Made by a program: the position numbers and the translations under genes
Part shown: positions 52,913 to 61,657 of the stretch, in pieces
Position numbering within the stretch: the first letter of the stretch is position 1
Layout of the letters: the number at the start of each line of letters is the position of its first letter
Assembly: GCA_012729675.1 (NCBI GenBank)
Contig: JAAYCR010000070.1
Location: 1-64,000, forward strand
Direction of reading: 5' to 3'
DNA length: 64,000 bases
Source of the DNA: Phycisphaerae bacterium
GTDB lineage: Bacteria; Planctomycetota; Phycisphaerae; Sedimentisphaerales; Anaerohalosphaeraceae
The notes under the pieces: model-generated
Seen by the model: only the letters and a program-made list of their open reading frames with translations
Told to the model about the DNA's origin: nothing
Database searches by the model: none

Positions 52913-53236
52913 CGTTTAAGTCTCCGCGAAAAGACAACGCTCGCTGCGACAACCCCTCGACGGGCTGTGCGCTGACACGGCTCAAATCGGTCATTGCCCT
53001 GAACCGATTAACCCAAAACCCCCGAAAACATGAAAATTCCGCATCGCTGAGCCGTCGGCACGGCCCGAAAAGTGCAAAATTTAACGTTTATAGGCTCTAT
53101 AAGTGCAAATATGTGTTTTTTTTGAATTTTTTTGTTGAAATTATATCCAAACATTCTCAAAATACCCCTAAACGTCGTTTTCGGCCTGTTTGTGCCGATT
53201 TTATTGGAACATGTTTTATTACATGGAGGTGCCGCT
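52913..53236. other. Divergent intergenic region before the histone gene
   Basis: 324 nt, GC-rich on the left and AT-rich on the right. No gene. The T-rich stretch at about 53110-53150 may contain the histone promoter; no confident hexamer pair. Confidence 0.5.
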
Positions 53237-53464
53237 ATGGCAAAGAAAAAAGCTGCAAAGAAAGCAAAGGCCCCCAAGAAGGCCGCCGCAAAGGAAATGC
53301 TGGTCGTCACCAGCAAGGTCAAGGCCTACATCAAGGGCAAGGGCATGATGAGCTCGTCCGAAACCGCAGGGGCGCTGAATGACTGCCTCTACGCCATTCT
53401 GGACGCAGCTTGCGCTCGCACCGAAGCGAACCGCCGCAGCACCGTCAAGCCCCAGGATCTGTAA
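53237..53464 (+). CDS. Bacterial histone-fold protein with a Lys/Ala-rich tail
   Basis: A 75-residue basic protein behind TGGAGGT. Residues 2-19 are a Lys/Ala-rich tail (AKKKAAKKAKAPKKAAAK). Residues 21-75 are a single histone fold: helix 1 VVTSKVKAYIK, the central helix SSETAGALNDCLYAILDAAC, and the diagnostic loop NRRSTVKPQDL, matching archaeal GRKTVKAEDI (the Arg-Thr pair and Asp). Bacterial histones of this size are known in Bdellovibrio (HBb) and planctomycetes. The H1-like N-terminal tail is the unusual point. It has its own terminator. Dimerisation and DNA binding are expected, not shown. Confidence 0.75.
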   Translation: MAKKKAAKKAKAPKKAAAKEMLVVTSKVKAYIKGKGMMSSSETAGALNDCLYAILDAACARTEANRRSTVKPQDL

Positions 53465-53503
53465 CCGATCCCGGACGGGTCGGCCTTTCGCCGACGGCAA
53501 CAT

Positions 53504-53538
53504 AAAAAGCCATCCCATTACTTATGGGATGGCTTTTT
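53504..53538 (+). terminator. Strong terminator after the histone gene
   Basis: A 15-bp perfect stem (53504-53518 with 53524-53538) with a 5-nt loop; the A-rich and T-rich ends make it potentially bidirectional. Confidence 0.92.
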
Positions 53539-53643
53539 GTTTGGGGACAAGGCGCAAAAAAAGATGGGACAACATGTCCCATCTCTAAATAAACAGACCA
53601 ACAGCGCGTGCGACCCTGCCGCAAACGCCGTCTTATCGCATCC

Positions 53644-54027
53644 CTACTTCAGCGCGTCAGCGACGGCGTTGAGCAGCACTTCCGGCTTGACCGGCTTTTC
53701 GAGAATCTGGCGGACGGGCAGCCACGTTTCATCCGGCTCAAACCCGAACGGCAGGTTCATTTCTTTGCGAACGCCCGTGACCATAATTACCGGCGTATTG
53801 GCAAGCTCTTTAATACCGTGCAGTTCCCGCGCCACATTAAACCCTTCGTCTTTGGTCGTCATCATCACATCCAGCAGCACCAGATCGGGCTTTTCGCTGG
53901 CGGCCTTCTGGACGCCGTCCTTGCCGTTTGAAGCGGACGCCACTGCGTACCCCCGCGCCTCCAGCAGGTTCAGAATCGATTCTACAAAATCACTGTCGTC
54001 GTCAATGACAAGTACTTTCTTGGCCAT
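53644..54027 (-). CDS. Single-domain response regulator (CheY-like)
   Basis: A 127-residue receiver. The start at 54027 follows GGAGAA. The acidic pocket DDD (9-11), phosphoacceptor Asp53, Thr84 and Lys111 are all present, so it can be phosphorylated. There is no output domain. It lies 118 nt downstream of the hydrogenase operon, which encodes a membrane histidine kinase, so the two may form a pathway. That pairing is inference. Confidence 0.88.
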   Translation of the reverse strand: MAKKVLVIDDDSDFVESILNLLEARGYAVASASNGKDGVQKAASEKPDLVLLDVMMTTKDEGFNVARELHGIKELANTPVIMVTGVRKEMNLPFGFEPDETWLPVRQILEKPVKPEVLLNAVADALK

Positions 54028-54145
54028 CTTAATTCTCCTGCAAACATTAGGTTCATTTATCAAACAGGTCTGAGAAAACCCCTGTTGTTATACACGATTT
54101 ACGCACTTTTGTCTCGTTATTTTTGCATAAAATTCACAATAAACC

Positions 54146-54649
54146 TCATTTTTGCCCGTCGCCCTCGGCCTTTCTGATCTGGTTGATGACCTCAACGGTC
54201 TTTTTTGCATCCAGTTCGCCGTATATTTTGTCATCAATCATAATGACCGGAGCAATGCCGCAGGCCCCCAGACACCGGGCTTCCTGAAGTGTAAAGAGCC
54301 TGTCCTCGGTCGTCTGGCCGATCTGGACGCCCAACTCTTTTTTGAGGACATCCAATATCTTGGTGGCCCCTTTGACATAGCAGGCGGTTCCCATACAGAC
54401 GCTGATGACGTGCTTGCCGATCGGTTCCAGATTAAAATAATGATAGAACGTGGCAACACCCCAAATGTGGGCGGTGGGAATCTGTAGTGCTTCGGCCACT
54501 TCGTCCATTACCTGACGGGGCAAATAGCCAAACAATTCCTGAGCCTTATGCAGTACCGCAATCAAATACGATTCGGCATACTCTTTCGCAGCGGCTTCAG
54601 CAATAAATTCGTGAAGCACTGCCATTTTATCCTGTGCTAATTCTGTCAT
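54146..54649 (-). CDS. hydC: NADH-dependent hydrogenase gamma subunit (NuoE-like)
   Basis: A 167-residue thioredoxin-fold [2Fe-2S] protein of the NuoE/HndA family. Cys ligands are in VCMGTACYVKGA and ARCLGACGIAPVIMID. Its 3' neighbour is the response regulator; its start overlaps hydA by 4 nt. It would pass electrons between the flavin subunit and hydrogenase. Confidence 0.92.
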   Translation of the reverse strand: MTELAQDKMAVLHEFIAEAAAKEYAESYLIAVLHKAQELFGYLPRQVMDEVAEALQIPTAHIWGVATFYHYFNLEPIGKHVISVCMGTACYVKGATKILDVLKKELGVQIGQTTEDRLFTLQEARCLGACGIAPVIMIDDKIYGELDAKKTVEVINQIRKAEGDGQK

Positions 54650-56433
54650 GGTTTCACCTCAATCTGTTTTGCTTCTTTGGGAACGATGCCCACGGGCAGT
54701 TTGGCCTTGTAGTGGGTGTGGAGATATTTATGGGACACGGAACTGAGCGGATGCTGCAGGAATTCCTTGTACAGCTTCTGAATGTCGGGATTGTCATGGC
54801 TTCGGCGAATGGTCTTTCCTCGATCGAGGTCGTAGAGCGCCTGTGCCCGTTTCTTGAGAGCTTCGTCATCGAGGGGAATGGTGTTGATGGCTGCATAGGG
54901 CTGTCCACCGCCGCCGACGCAGCCGCCGGGGCATCCCATAATCTCGATGAAATGATAGCGGCCGGGGTCCTGTCTAACGGTTTCGAGAAGTTTGCAGGCA
55001 TTGCCCAGGCCGTGTGCGACGGCCACGCGGATTTCCTGGCCGTCCATCGTCAGGCTGCCTTCCTTGATGCCTTTGAGGCCGCGAACGCTCTCGACCTCGA
55101 TATCGACCAGCGTCTGGCCGGTGTAGAGTTCGTAGGCCGTGCGGATGGCCGCTTCCATCACGCCGCCGGTGGTGCCGAAGATCGCGCCGGCCCCGCTGGA
55201 CAAGCCCAGCGGATGGTCGGGCTGTTCGGGCTTGATGTTCACAAAGTCGATACCCGCCGACTTGATCATCCAGGCGATCTCGCGGGTCGTCACGACGATA
55301 TCCACGCCCCGCATCCCGTCAAACATCAGCTCGGGGCGGGCGGCTTCATACTTCTTGGCCGTGCAGCACATCGCCGCGACGCTGCAAATCTTCTTCGGGT
55401 CGATGCCCATCTTCTGAGCGAAGTACGTCTTGGTCATCGCGCCCTGCATCGACATCGGCGACTTGCACGTCGAGACGTTGTCGATCAGGTCGGGATAAAA
55501 CTGCTCCAGACACTTCATCCACGCGCTGGAACAGGACGTGATCATCGGCAGCTTGCCCTTGCTCTGGACGCGCTCGAGAAACTCGCTGGCCTCTTCCATA
55601 ATCGTCAAGTCCGCCGCAAACTGGGTGTCGAAGACATAATCAAAGCCCAGTTTTCGCAGCGCCGCGATCAGTTGGCCTTCCATATTCGCCCCGGCGGGAA
55701 TGCCGAACGCCTCGCCGATGGCCGCCCGGACGGAAGGAGCGAACTGCGCCACCTTGATTGTATCGGGATCGTTGAGCTGTTCGAACAATTCCTGTGTGTA
55801 GTTTTTCTCCAGAAACGCCGCGGTCGGGCAGACGTTGATGCACTGGCCGCAGGCGGTGCAGACGCTCTCGGCCATCGGCAGATCGTAGGCCGGGGTGACG
55901 ACCGTGTTGAAGCCCCGATGGGACTGGGTCAGATTATGCACCTGCTGGATTTCGGAACACATGCGTACGCATCGGCCGCAGAGAATGCATTTTTCAGGGT
56001 CCCGAATGACGGCATCGCCGGACAGGTCTTTATCGTAGCGTTTTCGTTCTCCGGCGAAATGACGGGCACGAATACCCATCGACGAGGCCAGCCGCTGCAG
56101 TTCGCAGTTGCCGTCGCGTTCGCAAACGTGACAATCCATCGGGTGATTATCGACGATCAACTCGACGATATCGCGACGGGCGCGGCGCAGTTCGGCGGTG
56201 TTGGTTTTGATTTTCATGCCGTCGCTGACGGGAAAGGCACAGGACGCGACAAAATTGCGCTGCCCTTCGACTTCGACGATGCACACGCGGCAGGCGCCCT
56301 CAATCGACAGCTTAGGGTGATAGCACAGCCGGGGGATTTTGTACCCCAGCGTGTCGGCGGCCTGCATAATCGTCTGGCCCGGCTCGACCTTGTATTCTTT
56401 ACCGTTAATATAGATCGTTATCATTTTGCTCAT
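54646..56433 (-). CDS. hydA: [FeFe]-hydrogenase catalytic subunit
   Basis: A 595-residue catalytic subunit. N-terminal [2Fe-2S] (C37, C48, C51, C65) is followed by a His-Cys3 [4Fe-4S] site (H97, C101, C104, C110) and two ferredoxin clusters (C149-C159, C192-C202). The H-cluster ligands appear as C301 (motif TSCSSAW), C356, C501 and C505 (GCPGGCVGGGGQP). The first motif has Ser where the usual TSCCP has a second Cys, so one ligand or relay position deviates. The C-terminal small-subunit domain is fused. It is the H2-forming or -consuming enzyme of a soluble, possibly electron-bifurcating complex; no membrane subunits are encoded. Confidence 0.94.
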   Translation of the reverse strand: MSKMITIYINGKEYKVEPGQTIMQAADTLGYKIPRLCYHPKLSIEGACRVCIVEVEGQRNFVASCAFPVSDGMKIKTNTAELRRARRDIVELIVDNHPMDCHVCERDGNCELQRLASSMGIRARHFAGERKRYDKDLSGDAVIRDPEKCILCGRCVRMCSEIQQVHNLTQSHRGFNTVVTPAYDLPMAESVCTACGQCINVCPTAAFLEKNYTQELFEQLNDPDTIKVAQFAPSVRAAIGEAFGIPAGANMEGQLIAALRKLGFDYVFDTQFAADLTIMEEASEFLERVQSKGKLPMITSCSSAWMKCLEQFYPDLIDNVSTCKSPMSMQGAMTKTYFAQKMGIDPKKICSVAAMCCTAKKYEAARPELMFDGMRGVDIVVTTREIAWMIKSAGIDFVNIKPEQPDHPLGLSSGAGAIFGTTGGVMEAAIRTAYELYTGQTLVDIEVESVRGLKGIKEGSLTMDGQEIRVAVAHGLGNACKLLETVRQDPGRYHFIEIMGCPGGCVGGGGQPYAAINTIPLDDEALKKRAQALYDLDRGKTIRRSHDNPDIQKLYKEFLQHPLSSVSHKYLHTHYKAKLPVGIVPKEAKQIEVKP

Positions 56434-56440
56434 AGATTCC

Positions 56441-58234
56441 TCATGCCTTTGTTATCGCATCAAATTTACAGACTTCGTAACACTGCCCGCAGCGGATGCA
56501 CTTGTCCTGAAGGATCAGGTGCTTTTCCTTGCGGGTTCCTTCCACGGCCCCGACCGGACAAATCCGCTTGCAGGCACCGCAGCCGACGCACTTGACGTTG
56601 ACCGTGTAGCTGAGCATCGCGGCACACTGACCGGCGCGGCATTTTTTGGAATGAATATGCTCTTCATACTCTTCGCGGAAGTTCTTGATTGTGCTGAGCA
56701 CCGGATTCGGCGCCGACTGCCCCAGCCCGCACAGGGAGGAGCGCTTGATCATCTCGCCGAGTCGCTCAAGTTTTTCAATATCGCCCGGCTGACCCTTCCC
56801 TTCGGTAATCCGCGTCAGAATCTCATACATTCGCTTGGTGCCTTCGCGGCACGGCGTACATTTGCCGCAGGATTCATCCTGCGTAAACTCAATGAAGAAC
56901 TTGGCCAGACCGACCATGCAGGAATCCTCGTCAATGACGATCATCCCGCCCGATCCCATAATCGAGCCGGCCTTGGCCAGCGATTCGTAATCGATCTGGG
57001 TGTCGAGGTATTTGGCCGGCAGACAGCCGCCGCTGGGGCCGCCGGTCTGGACGGCCTTGAACGTTTTGCCATTGGGAATACCGCCGCCGATATCGTAAAT
57101 GATCTCGCGGAGCGTCGTGCCCATCGGCACTTCGACCAATCCGGTATTGTGCACCTTGCCCGCCAGTGCGAAGACCTTCGTGCCTTTGCTCGTCTCGGTC
57201 CCGACGGTACTGAACCACTTGCCGCCGTCCAGCAGGATAACCGGAATACTCGCCCAGGTTTCCACGTTGTTGATCAACGTGGGCTTGCCGAACAGCCCCT
57301 TGACCGACGGATATGGCGGCCGCGGCCGCGGCATACCGCGATGGCCTTCGATCGAATGAATCAAAGCCGTTTCCTCGCCGCAGACGAACGCACCGGCGCC
57401 GAGCCGAATTTCGATATCGAATGAAAAGTCCGAACCGAGCACATTCGCCCCCAAGATGCCGTGCTCGCGTGCGGCGGCAATCGCCTTTTCCAACCGCTCG
57501 ATCGCCAGCGGGTATTCGGCGCGGATGTAGATAATACCTTTCTTGGCCCCAATGGCGTAACCGGCGATGATCATTCCTTCCAACACAGTATGCGGGTCGC
57601 CCTCGATCGCGCTGCGATCCATAAACGCCCCAGGGTCGCCTTCGTCGGCGTTGCAGATGACGTACTTATCGTCGGCGGTCTGCTTGGCGGTAAACTCCCA
57701 TTTGAGACCCGTCGGAAACCCTGCCCCGCCGCGTCCGCGAAGGCCGCTCTTTTTGACCTCGGCGATCACCTCTTCGGGCGTCATCGATTCCAGTGCCTTG
57801 GCCAGCGCCTCATAACCGCGCAACGACAGGTAGTCGTCGATATTTTCCGGGTCAATCACGCCGCAGTTACGCAGGCAAATGCGCATCTGTTTGCCGAAAA
57901 AGTCCACGTCGCCAAAGATACGGAAAAACCGGTTGTACAGATGGTCTTCGGTGATGATCAGCCGCGTGACCGCTTTGTTGCGGACCAGGTGCGACTCGAC
58001 GATTTCGGGGATATCTTCCACCTGTACCCGCCCGTACATAATATAGCCGGGGTTGACAATCAGAACCGGCCCCTTTTGGCAGATGCCCAGACACCCGCTT
58101 AAATGAATGCTGACGGACTGCCGCAGGCCGTGCTTGTCCAGTTCCGCTTCCAGCGCCTGATGCAGGACTTTGGACTGGTTTTGAATGCAGGCCGTGCCGT
58201 CACACAGGGTCAGCTTATACTTCGTTTCTTTCAC
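56441..58234 (-). CDS. hydB: NADH-dependent hydrogenase beta subunit (NuoF-like flavoprotein)
   Basis: A 597-residue protein. An N-terminal [2Fe-2S] thioredoxin-like domain (about 1-85, CDGTACIQN and SGCLGICQKGP) precedes the NuoF core: NADH-binding GRGGAGFPTGLKWEF, FMN-binding GAGAFVCGEETALIHS, and the [4Fe-4S] motif SCGKCTPCREGTKRM. Two further ferredoxin clusters end the chain (CVGCGACKRICPVGA, CIRCGQCYEVCKFDA). This is the NADH-binding subunit of trimeric hydrogenases, encoded 7 nt upstream of hydA. Confidence 0.94.
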   Translation of the reverse strand: MKETKYKLTLCDGTACIQNQSKVLHQALEAELDKHGLRQSVSIHLSGCLGICQKGPVLIVNPGYIMYGRVQVEDIPEIVESHLVRNKAVTRLIITEDHLYNRFFRIFGDVDFFGKQMRICLRNCGVIDPENIDDYLSLRGYEALAKALESMTPEEVIAEVKKSGLRGRGGAGFPTGLKWEFTAKQTADDKYVICNADEGDPGAFMDRSAIEGDPHTVLEGMIIAGYAIGAKKGIIYIRAEYPLAIERLEKAIAAAREHGILGANVLGSDFSFDIEIRLGAGAFVCGEETALIHSIEGHRGMPRPRPPYPSVKGLFGKPTLINNVETWASIPVILLDGGKWFSTVGTETSKGTKVFALAGKVHNTGLVEVPMGTTLREIIYDIGGGIPNGKTFKAVQTGGPSGGCLPAKYLDTQIDYESLAKAGSIMGSGGMIVIDEDSCMVGLAKFFIEFTQDESCGKCTPCREGTKRMYEILTRITEGKGQPGDIEKLERLGEMIKRSSLCGLGQSAPNPVLSTIKNFREEYEEHIHSKKCRAGQCAAMLSYTVNVKCVGCGACKRICPVGAVEGTRKEKHLILQDKCIRCGQCYEVCKFDAITKA

Positions 58235-58258
58235 GTTTGTATCCCTTTCTGGTTCTCG

Positions 58259-58612
58259 TTAGATCGTCCACTCGGCGATGATTTCGCCCTTTTTCAAATG
58301 CCGCTCGACAATGTCCCGTGCGCGTTGCGGCGTCACGCGGCCGTACTTGACGGGAATTTTGCCTTCTTCGACCACCTCGACCGTCGGCTCCAGGTTGCAG
58401 CGTCCCGCACAACCCTTCTGGCTTAGATACACATCCGTCAGGCCATTGGCGATGGCCTGGCGAAACACGTCCATTACGTCTTTGGAGCCGGCGGCAATTT
58501 CACAGGTCGCCATCCCCACATACACGCGCTTGGTGGACAGGTAGCCTTTGCTGATGATGCGGTTGACCGCTTCAGCACGTTTCTTTTTGATGGTTTGAAT
58601 CGGTGTTAACAC
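58259..58612 (-). CDS. Thioredoxin-like [2Fe-2S] ferredoxin (HndB-like)
   Basis: A 117-residue small ferredoxin. Cys ligands are probably in GMATCEIAAGS and QKGCAGRCNLEPTVEVV. Similar proteins accompany NADP-reducing hydrogenases (HndB). It lies 24 nt before hydB and 5 nt after the kinase gene on the same strand, so it is part of the operon. Confidence 0.85.
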   Translation of the reverse strand: MLTPIQTIKKKRAEAVNRIISKGYLSTKRVYVGMATCEIAAGSKDVMDVFRQAIANGLTDVYLSQKGCAGRCNLEPTVEVVEEGKIPVKYGRVTPQRARDIVERHLKKGEIIAEWTI

Positions 58613-58617
58613 GTTTG

Positions 58618-60525
58618 TTACTCCTTACGAATCTGAAATATAAATGAGTTTCCGTTGTCTTTCGTTTCCACGTCAATGCGACCACCGTGCGCTTCGATGA
58701 TCTGCCTGGTAATATACAGCCCCAACCCGGTGCCTTTGACTTTCTTTTTCTCGGGCACATTGAGCCGGGAAAACTTTTTAAAGAGCCTCGCTTGATTTTC
58801 GGGCGAAATCGGCCTGCCGTCATTATACACCTCAACGGACACCCTTTCGCCCTCGTCGGCGGCATGCAGGACAATCCGCCCGCCGTCAACGCCGTACTTG
58901 GCCGCGTTGCTGACCAGATTGTTGGCGACAATCATCATCAGGTCCTGATCGGCGGCGACGGTCAGTTCCGGGTCGATCTCATTGACGACTTTCATCTGCC
59001 GGTCATTGATCTGCTTGGAGAACGTCTGCACCGCATGGCCGAACACATCGCCCCACAGCTTGAAATGGGTCTTGTTGACCTCAAGGTTGTCGCGTTCGAT
59101 ACGACTCAGGTTCAAAAATTTAATGACCGTCGCCGACAGAAAATCGAGATTGCGGCAGATCGAGTCCACCGCCCGTTTCTGTTTAAAATTGATCATCCCG
59201 AGAAAACCGTCGCGGAGCGAATAGGCGTTCATAATCGCCGATGCCAGCAGCCCCTTCAGTTCGTGCGCCACAAAGCCGAGCAGATCCAGATAACTTTTGT
59301 TCAACTCTTCGAGCTTTTGATGATTTTCCTGCAGGCGGACTTCACGCTCTTCCAGCCGCACGGACATATCGTTAAACGCATGCGCCAACCGGTGCATTTC
59401 TTCGATGGTTGAATGCGGCGGCATAATCAGATGTCCCAGATCGCCATACGACAGCTTCTGGGTGCCGTCCAGCATCAGCGTCAGCGGGCGCGACACCGAC
59501 CCGGCCAGTATAAATGCCAGCACAAATGCGATGACCGACGCCAGCAGAATCACCGCCAAAAATGCCAGAAGTACACGAGCGGCACGAGCCTGAAACGGTT
59601 CTTCGAGGATCCCGACATACAGAATTCCGATGATCGTGTCGTCAAAACTATAAATCGGCTCATACGCCGCCTTGTACCAGTGCCCGACGACCAGCGCCCG
59701 ATCCCGCCAACGGCGGCCGTGTTCGACCACTTCATTATAGACCGCTTCGGAAACCCGTGTGCCGATGGCACGCTGGCCGGATTCATCCACGACATTTGTC
59801 GAAATGCGAACATCGTCCAGAAAAATCGTTACCGTGCCGACCGGCAGCCCCTGATAGGTCGCATCGCCGAAGACCAGATGACGGATCCGGTCCACAAATT
59901 CATCGTCCCGGTTGACAATGCGCCCACCAAAGACCACCTCGACGACCGCACCGGCGGCGTCTTTCAGCGGCAGGGCATATTCCTTGGCCATGGCCGAATC
60001 CAAGAGCAACTGTTGCGTGGAACGGGCTTTCGCCGTCGGCTTAATGGCGATATACGCTTGCAGACGGATGTCCTCGCGCATCTGTGCCAGTTCGACCGAG
60101 TCGATCAGACGCGTGCCGCCCGTCGGTTCCCCCTGTTGCGCCGCCCGACGGACAAGCTCGCTGGGATGGGCAAGAGCCTGTTCGACAGGAAAGCGATAAA
60201 AATAATGAAGACGCATCTTCTCACGAAGTTCGGCAATACTCCCATTCAAATCCGCAATCTCAAGGCTCATGCCGATACGGCGAATTTCTTCCTCATAAAC
60301 CGTCATAGCGCTGTCCAGCGAACGATCCGCCTCGCTTTGAATCCGCGCAAAAATATCTGTTTTAACCACATAATAACCCAACGCAAAGGTACAGACTCCC
60401 AGCACCGCGATCACTATCGCAAATGATATAAGAATCTGATTTTTAAGCGTTCGGGTTTTCTTCATGTTTGGTTTGAACCGCTTGCACAAATGACCTGTCG
60501 TTACCGGTGCAATGATCTCAATCAT
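58618..60525 (-). CDS. Membrane sensor histidine kinase with a Cache-type domain
   Basis: A 635-residue kinase. TM1 (31-53) and TM2 (317-342) enclose a periplasmic domain (54-316) resembling single Cache sensors (GTRVSEAVYNEV, YKAAYEPIYSFDDTIIGILYV). HAMP follows (about 343-400), then a dimerisation helix with His421 (FVAHELKG), the N box (NNLVSNAAKYG) and G boxes (NDGRPIS, GTGLGLYI). It is active-looking. Its location inside a Rex-hydrogenase operon is notable. ATG 60525 overlaps rex by 8 nt; ATG 60465 would give a more usual N-terminus. Confidence 0.88.
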   Translation of the reverse strand: MIEIIAPVTTGHLCKRFKPNMKKTRTLKNQILISFAIVIAVLGVCTFALGYYVVKTDIFARIQSEADRSLDSAMTVYEEEIRRIGMSLEIADLNGSIAELREKMRLHYFYRFPVEQALAHPSELVRRAAQQGEPTGGTRLIDSVELAQMREDIRLQAYIAIKPTAKARSTQQLLLDSAMAKEYALPLKDAAGAVVEVVFGGRIVNRDDEFVDRIRHLVFGDATYQGLPVGTVTIFLDDVRISTNVVDESGQRAIGTRVSEAVYNEVVEHGRRWRDRALVVGHWYKAAYEPIYSFDDTIIGILYVGILEEPFQARAARVLLAFLAVILLASVIAFVLAFILAGSVSRPLTLMLDGTQKLSYGDLGHLIMPPHSTIEEMHRLAHAFNDMSVRLEEREVRLQENHQKLEELNKSYLDLLGFVAHELKGLLASAIMNAYSLRDGFLGMINFKQKRAVDSICRNLDFLSATVIKFLNLSRIERDNLEVNKTHFKLWGDVFGHAVQTFSKQINDRQMKVVNEIDPELTVAADQDLMMIVANNLVSNAAKYGVDGGRIVLHAADEGERVSVEVYNDGRPISPENQARLFKKFSRLNVPEKKKVKGTGLGLYITRQIIEAHGGRIDVETKDNGNSFIFQIRKE

Positions 60526-61168
60526 CCTCAGTCACAAGCGCCGGTACAGATTTGTCCGCGACATTGACAAAATAGATCAGATTTTCAAGTTCCACTTCAA
60601 GATTGATATTGCTGATCACCACATCATCGGCCCCACGAAGCTGAATCGGTGCAAAATTCAAAATCCCTTTGATACCCGCGGCAATCATAATCTCCGAGAC
60701 ATGATGAGCCGCCACATCCGGAACCGCCAGAATACCGATTTTGATCTCATTGCTTTCGACATAAGAGCGAAACTCATCCAACGGCAGGATTGGAACCGGC
60801 CTCTCCGGCTGATACCGCGAAGGATCAATGTCAAATCCCGCAACAATTCGGATGCCACCCGTCTCAAATCCTTTGTACCGCAACAGGGCATTGCCAATAT
60901 TCCCAATGCCAATAATTACAACCTTGTGTATCTCGTTTTTTCCTAATATCTCTCTAATTCTTAGTACTAATTCATCCACTTTATAGCCGCCACGCCGATT
61001 ACCCGTAATCCCGAATAAGGAAAAATCCTTACGGACTTGTGAGGATGTTACTCCCGCCGCATCCGCCAAATTACCCGAAAACACCTTAACAAACCCCAGT
61101 GCTTTTAATCGTTTCAGCGCGTTCTTATAGCGAGAAAGGCGTAAAATGCATTTTCGATTCATGACCAT
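60518..61168 (-). CDS. rex: Redox-sensing transcriptional repressor Rex
   Basis: A 216-residue Rex. The N-terminal winged helix has GVTSSQVRKDFSLFGITGNR and the Rossmann domain has VVIIGIGNIGNALLRYKGF. Rex represses fermentation genes and releases DNA when NADH/NAD+ rises. It heads the hydrogenase operon, under a consensus promoter with Rex-site-like sequences. TGAGGA precedes the start. Confidence 0.95.
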   Translation of the reverse strand: MVMNRKCILRLSRYKNALKRLKALGFVKVFSGNLADAAGVTSSQVRKDFSLFGITGNRRGGYKVDELVLRIREILGKNEIHKVVIIGIGNIGNALLRYKGFETGGIRIVAGFDIDPSRYQPERPVPILPLDEFRSYVESNEIKIGILAVPDVAAHHVSEIMIAAGIKGILNFAPIQLRGADDVVISNINLEVELENLIYFVNVADKSVPALVTEDD

Positions 61169-61260
61169 AATATGCTTCCTCAGTTCTTTTTTGTTCTTTA
61201 ACGCTATTTATTTAAATGAGTAAACGCTTTTTATGTCACAACACGATCTTAATGAGATGT

Positions 61261-61289
61261 ATTATAATAGATAAAATTTTCAGTGTCAA
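61261..61289 (-). promoter_or_regulatory. Consensus promoter of the rex-hydrogenase operon
   Basis: On the minus strand TTGACA (61289-61284) and TATAAT (61266-61261), both perfect, with a 17-nt spacer. About 90 nt upstream of the rex start. Confidence 0.9.
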
Positions 61290-61295
61290 CAGCTA

Positions 61296-61313
61296 TTGAT
61301 ATATTTTTCACAA
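61296..61313 (-). promoter_or_regulatory. Candidate Rex operator
   Basis: 18 nt with half-site TTGTGA (61313-61308 on minus), a central A/T hexamer and an imperfect second half (TATCAA versus TCACAA). It lies 7 nt upstream of the -35. A further TTGTGA half-site is at 61241-61236, just downstream of the start point. Suggestive of autoregulation. Confidence 0.5.
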
Positions 61314-61479
61314 TAATTCACTCTCCCGACACAAATCAAGTATTGGATAGGCGGCAATGGACAAGGAGGCTGTCCGATATCGCCGCAGATAGGCTCTATT
61401 TTGTGTTCCGGAAGGGTTCTCACACACATTTTCACTATACATTATTTATGCTTGGTATTCATACAATAATATCATCCAT

Positions 61480-61584
61480 TGCGGCTCTGCGGACAATTGC
61501 GACGGGAGCGATCTGGACGGCAGCGGCGTTGTCGATTTGGCGGATTTTTCCATTTTGGCCGCTGGCTGGTTAAACTCCATCTGA
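61480..61584 (+). pseudogene. Orphan dockerin-like C-terminal fragment
   Basis: About 34 readable codons: CGSADNCDG, DLDGSGVVDLADFSILAAGW, then NSI and stop. The Asp-rich loop and helix match the modules of the proteins at 32819 and 35989. No start codon or upstream domain remains. Confidence 0.6.
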
Positions 61585-61620
61585 CCGAATATCTTCCAGT
61601 AAAAGATGAATTTTAGTTTC

Positions 61621-61657
61621 TTTTGAGAGATCAGCTTTTTTTGCTGTTTTCTCAAAA
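61621..61657 (+). terminator. Imperfect hairpin, possible old terminator
   Basis: A 15-nt stem (13 of 15 positions pair) around a T7 loop (61636-61642), after the dockerin fragment. The T-rich loop and following A-rich sequence give weak terminator character. Confidence 0.35.

Noticed and set aside
54634-56595. Very long plus-strand frame opposite hydA
   Set aside because: The minus strand encodes an unmistakable [FeFe]-hydrogenase with all cluster motifs.
54146-58234. Fragment of respiratory complex I
   Set aside because: NuoE- and NuoF-like subunits are present but linked to an H-cluster protein; no membrane or quinone subunits occur.
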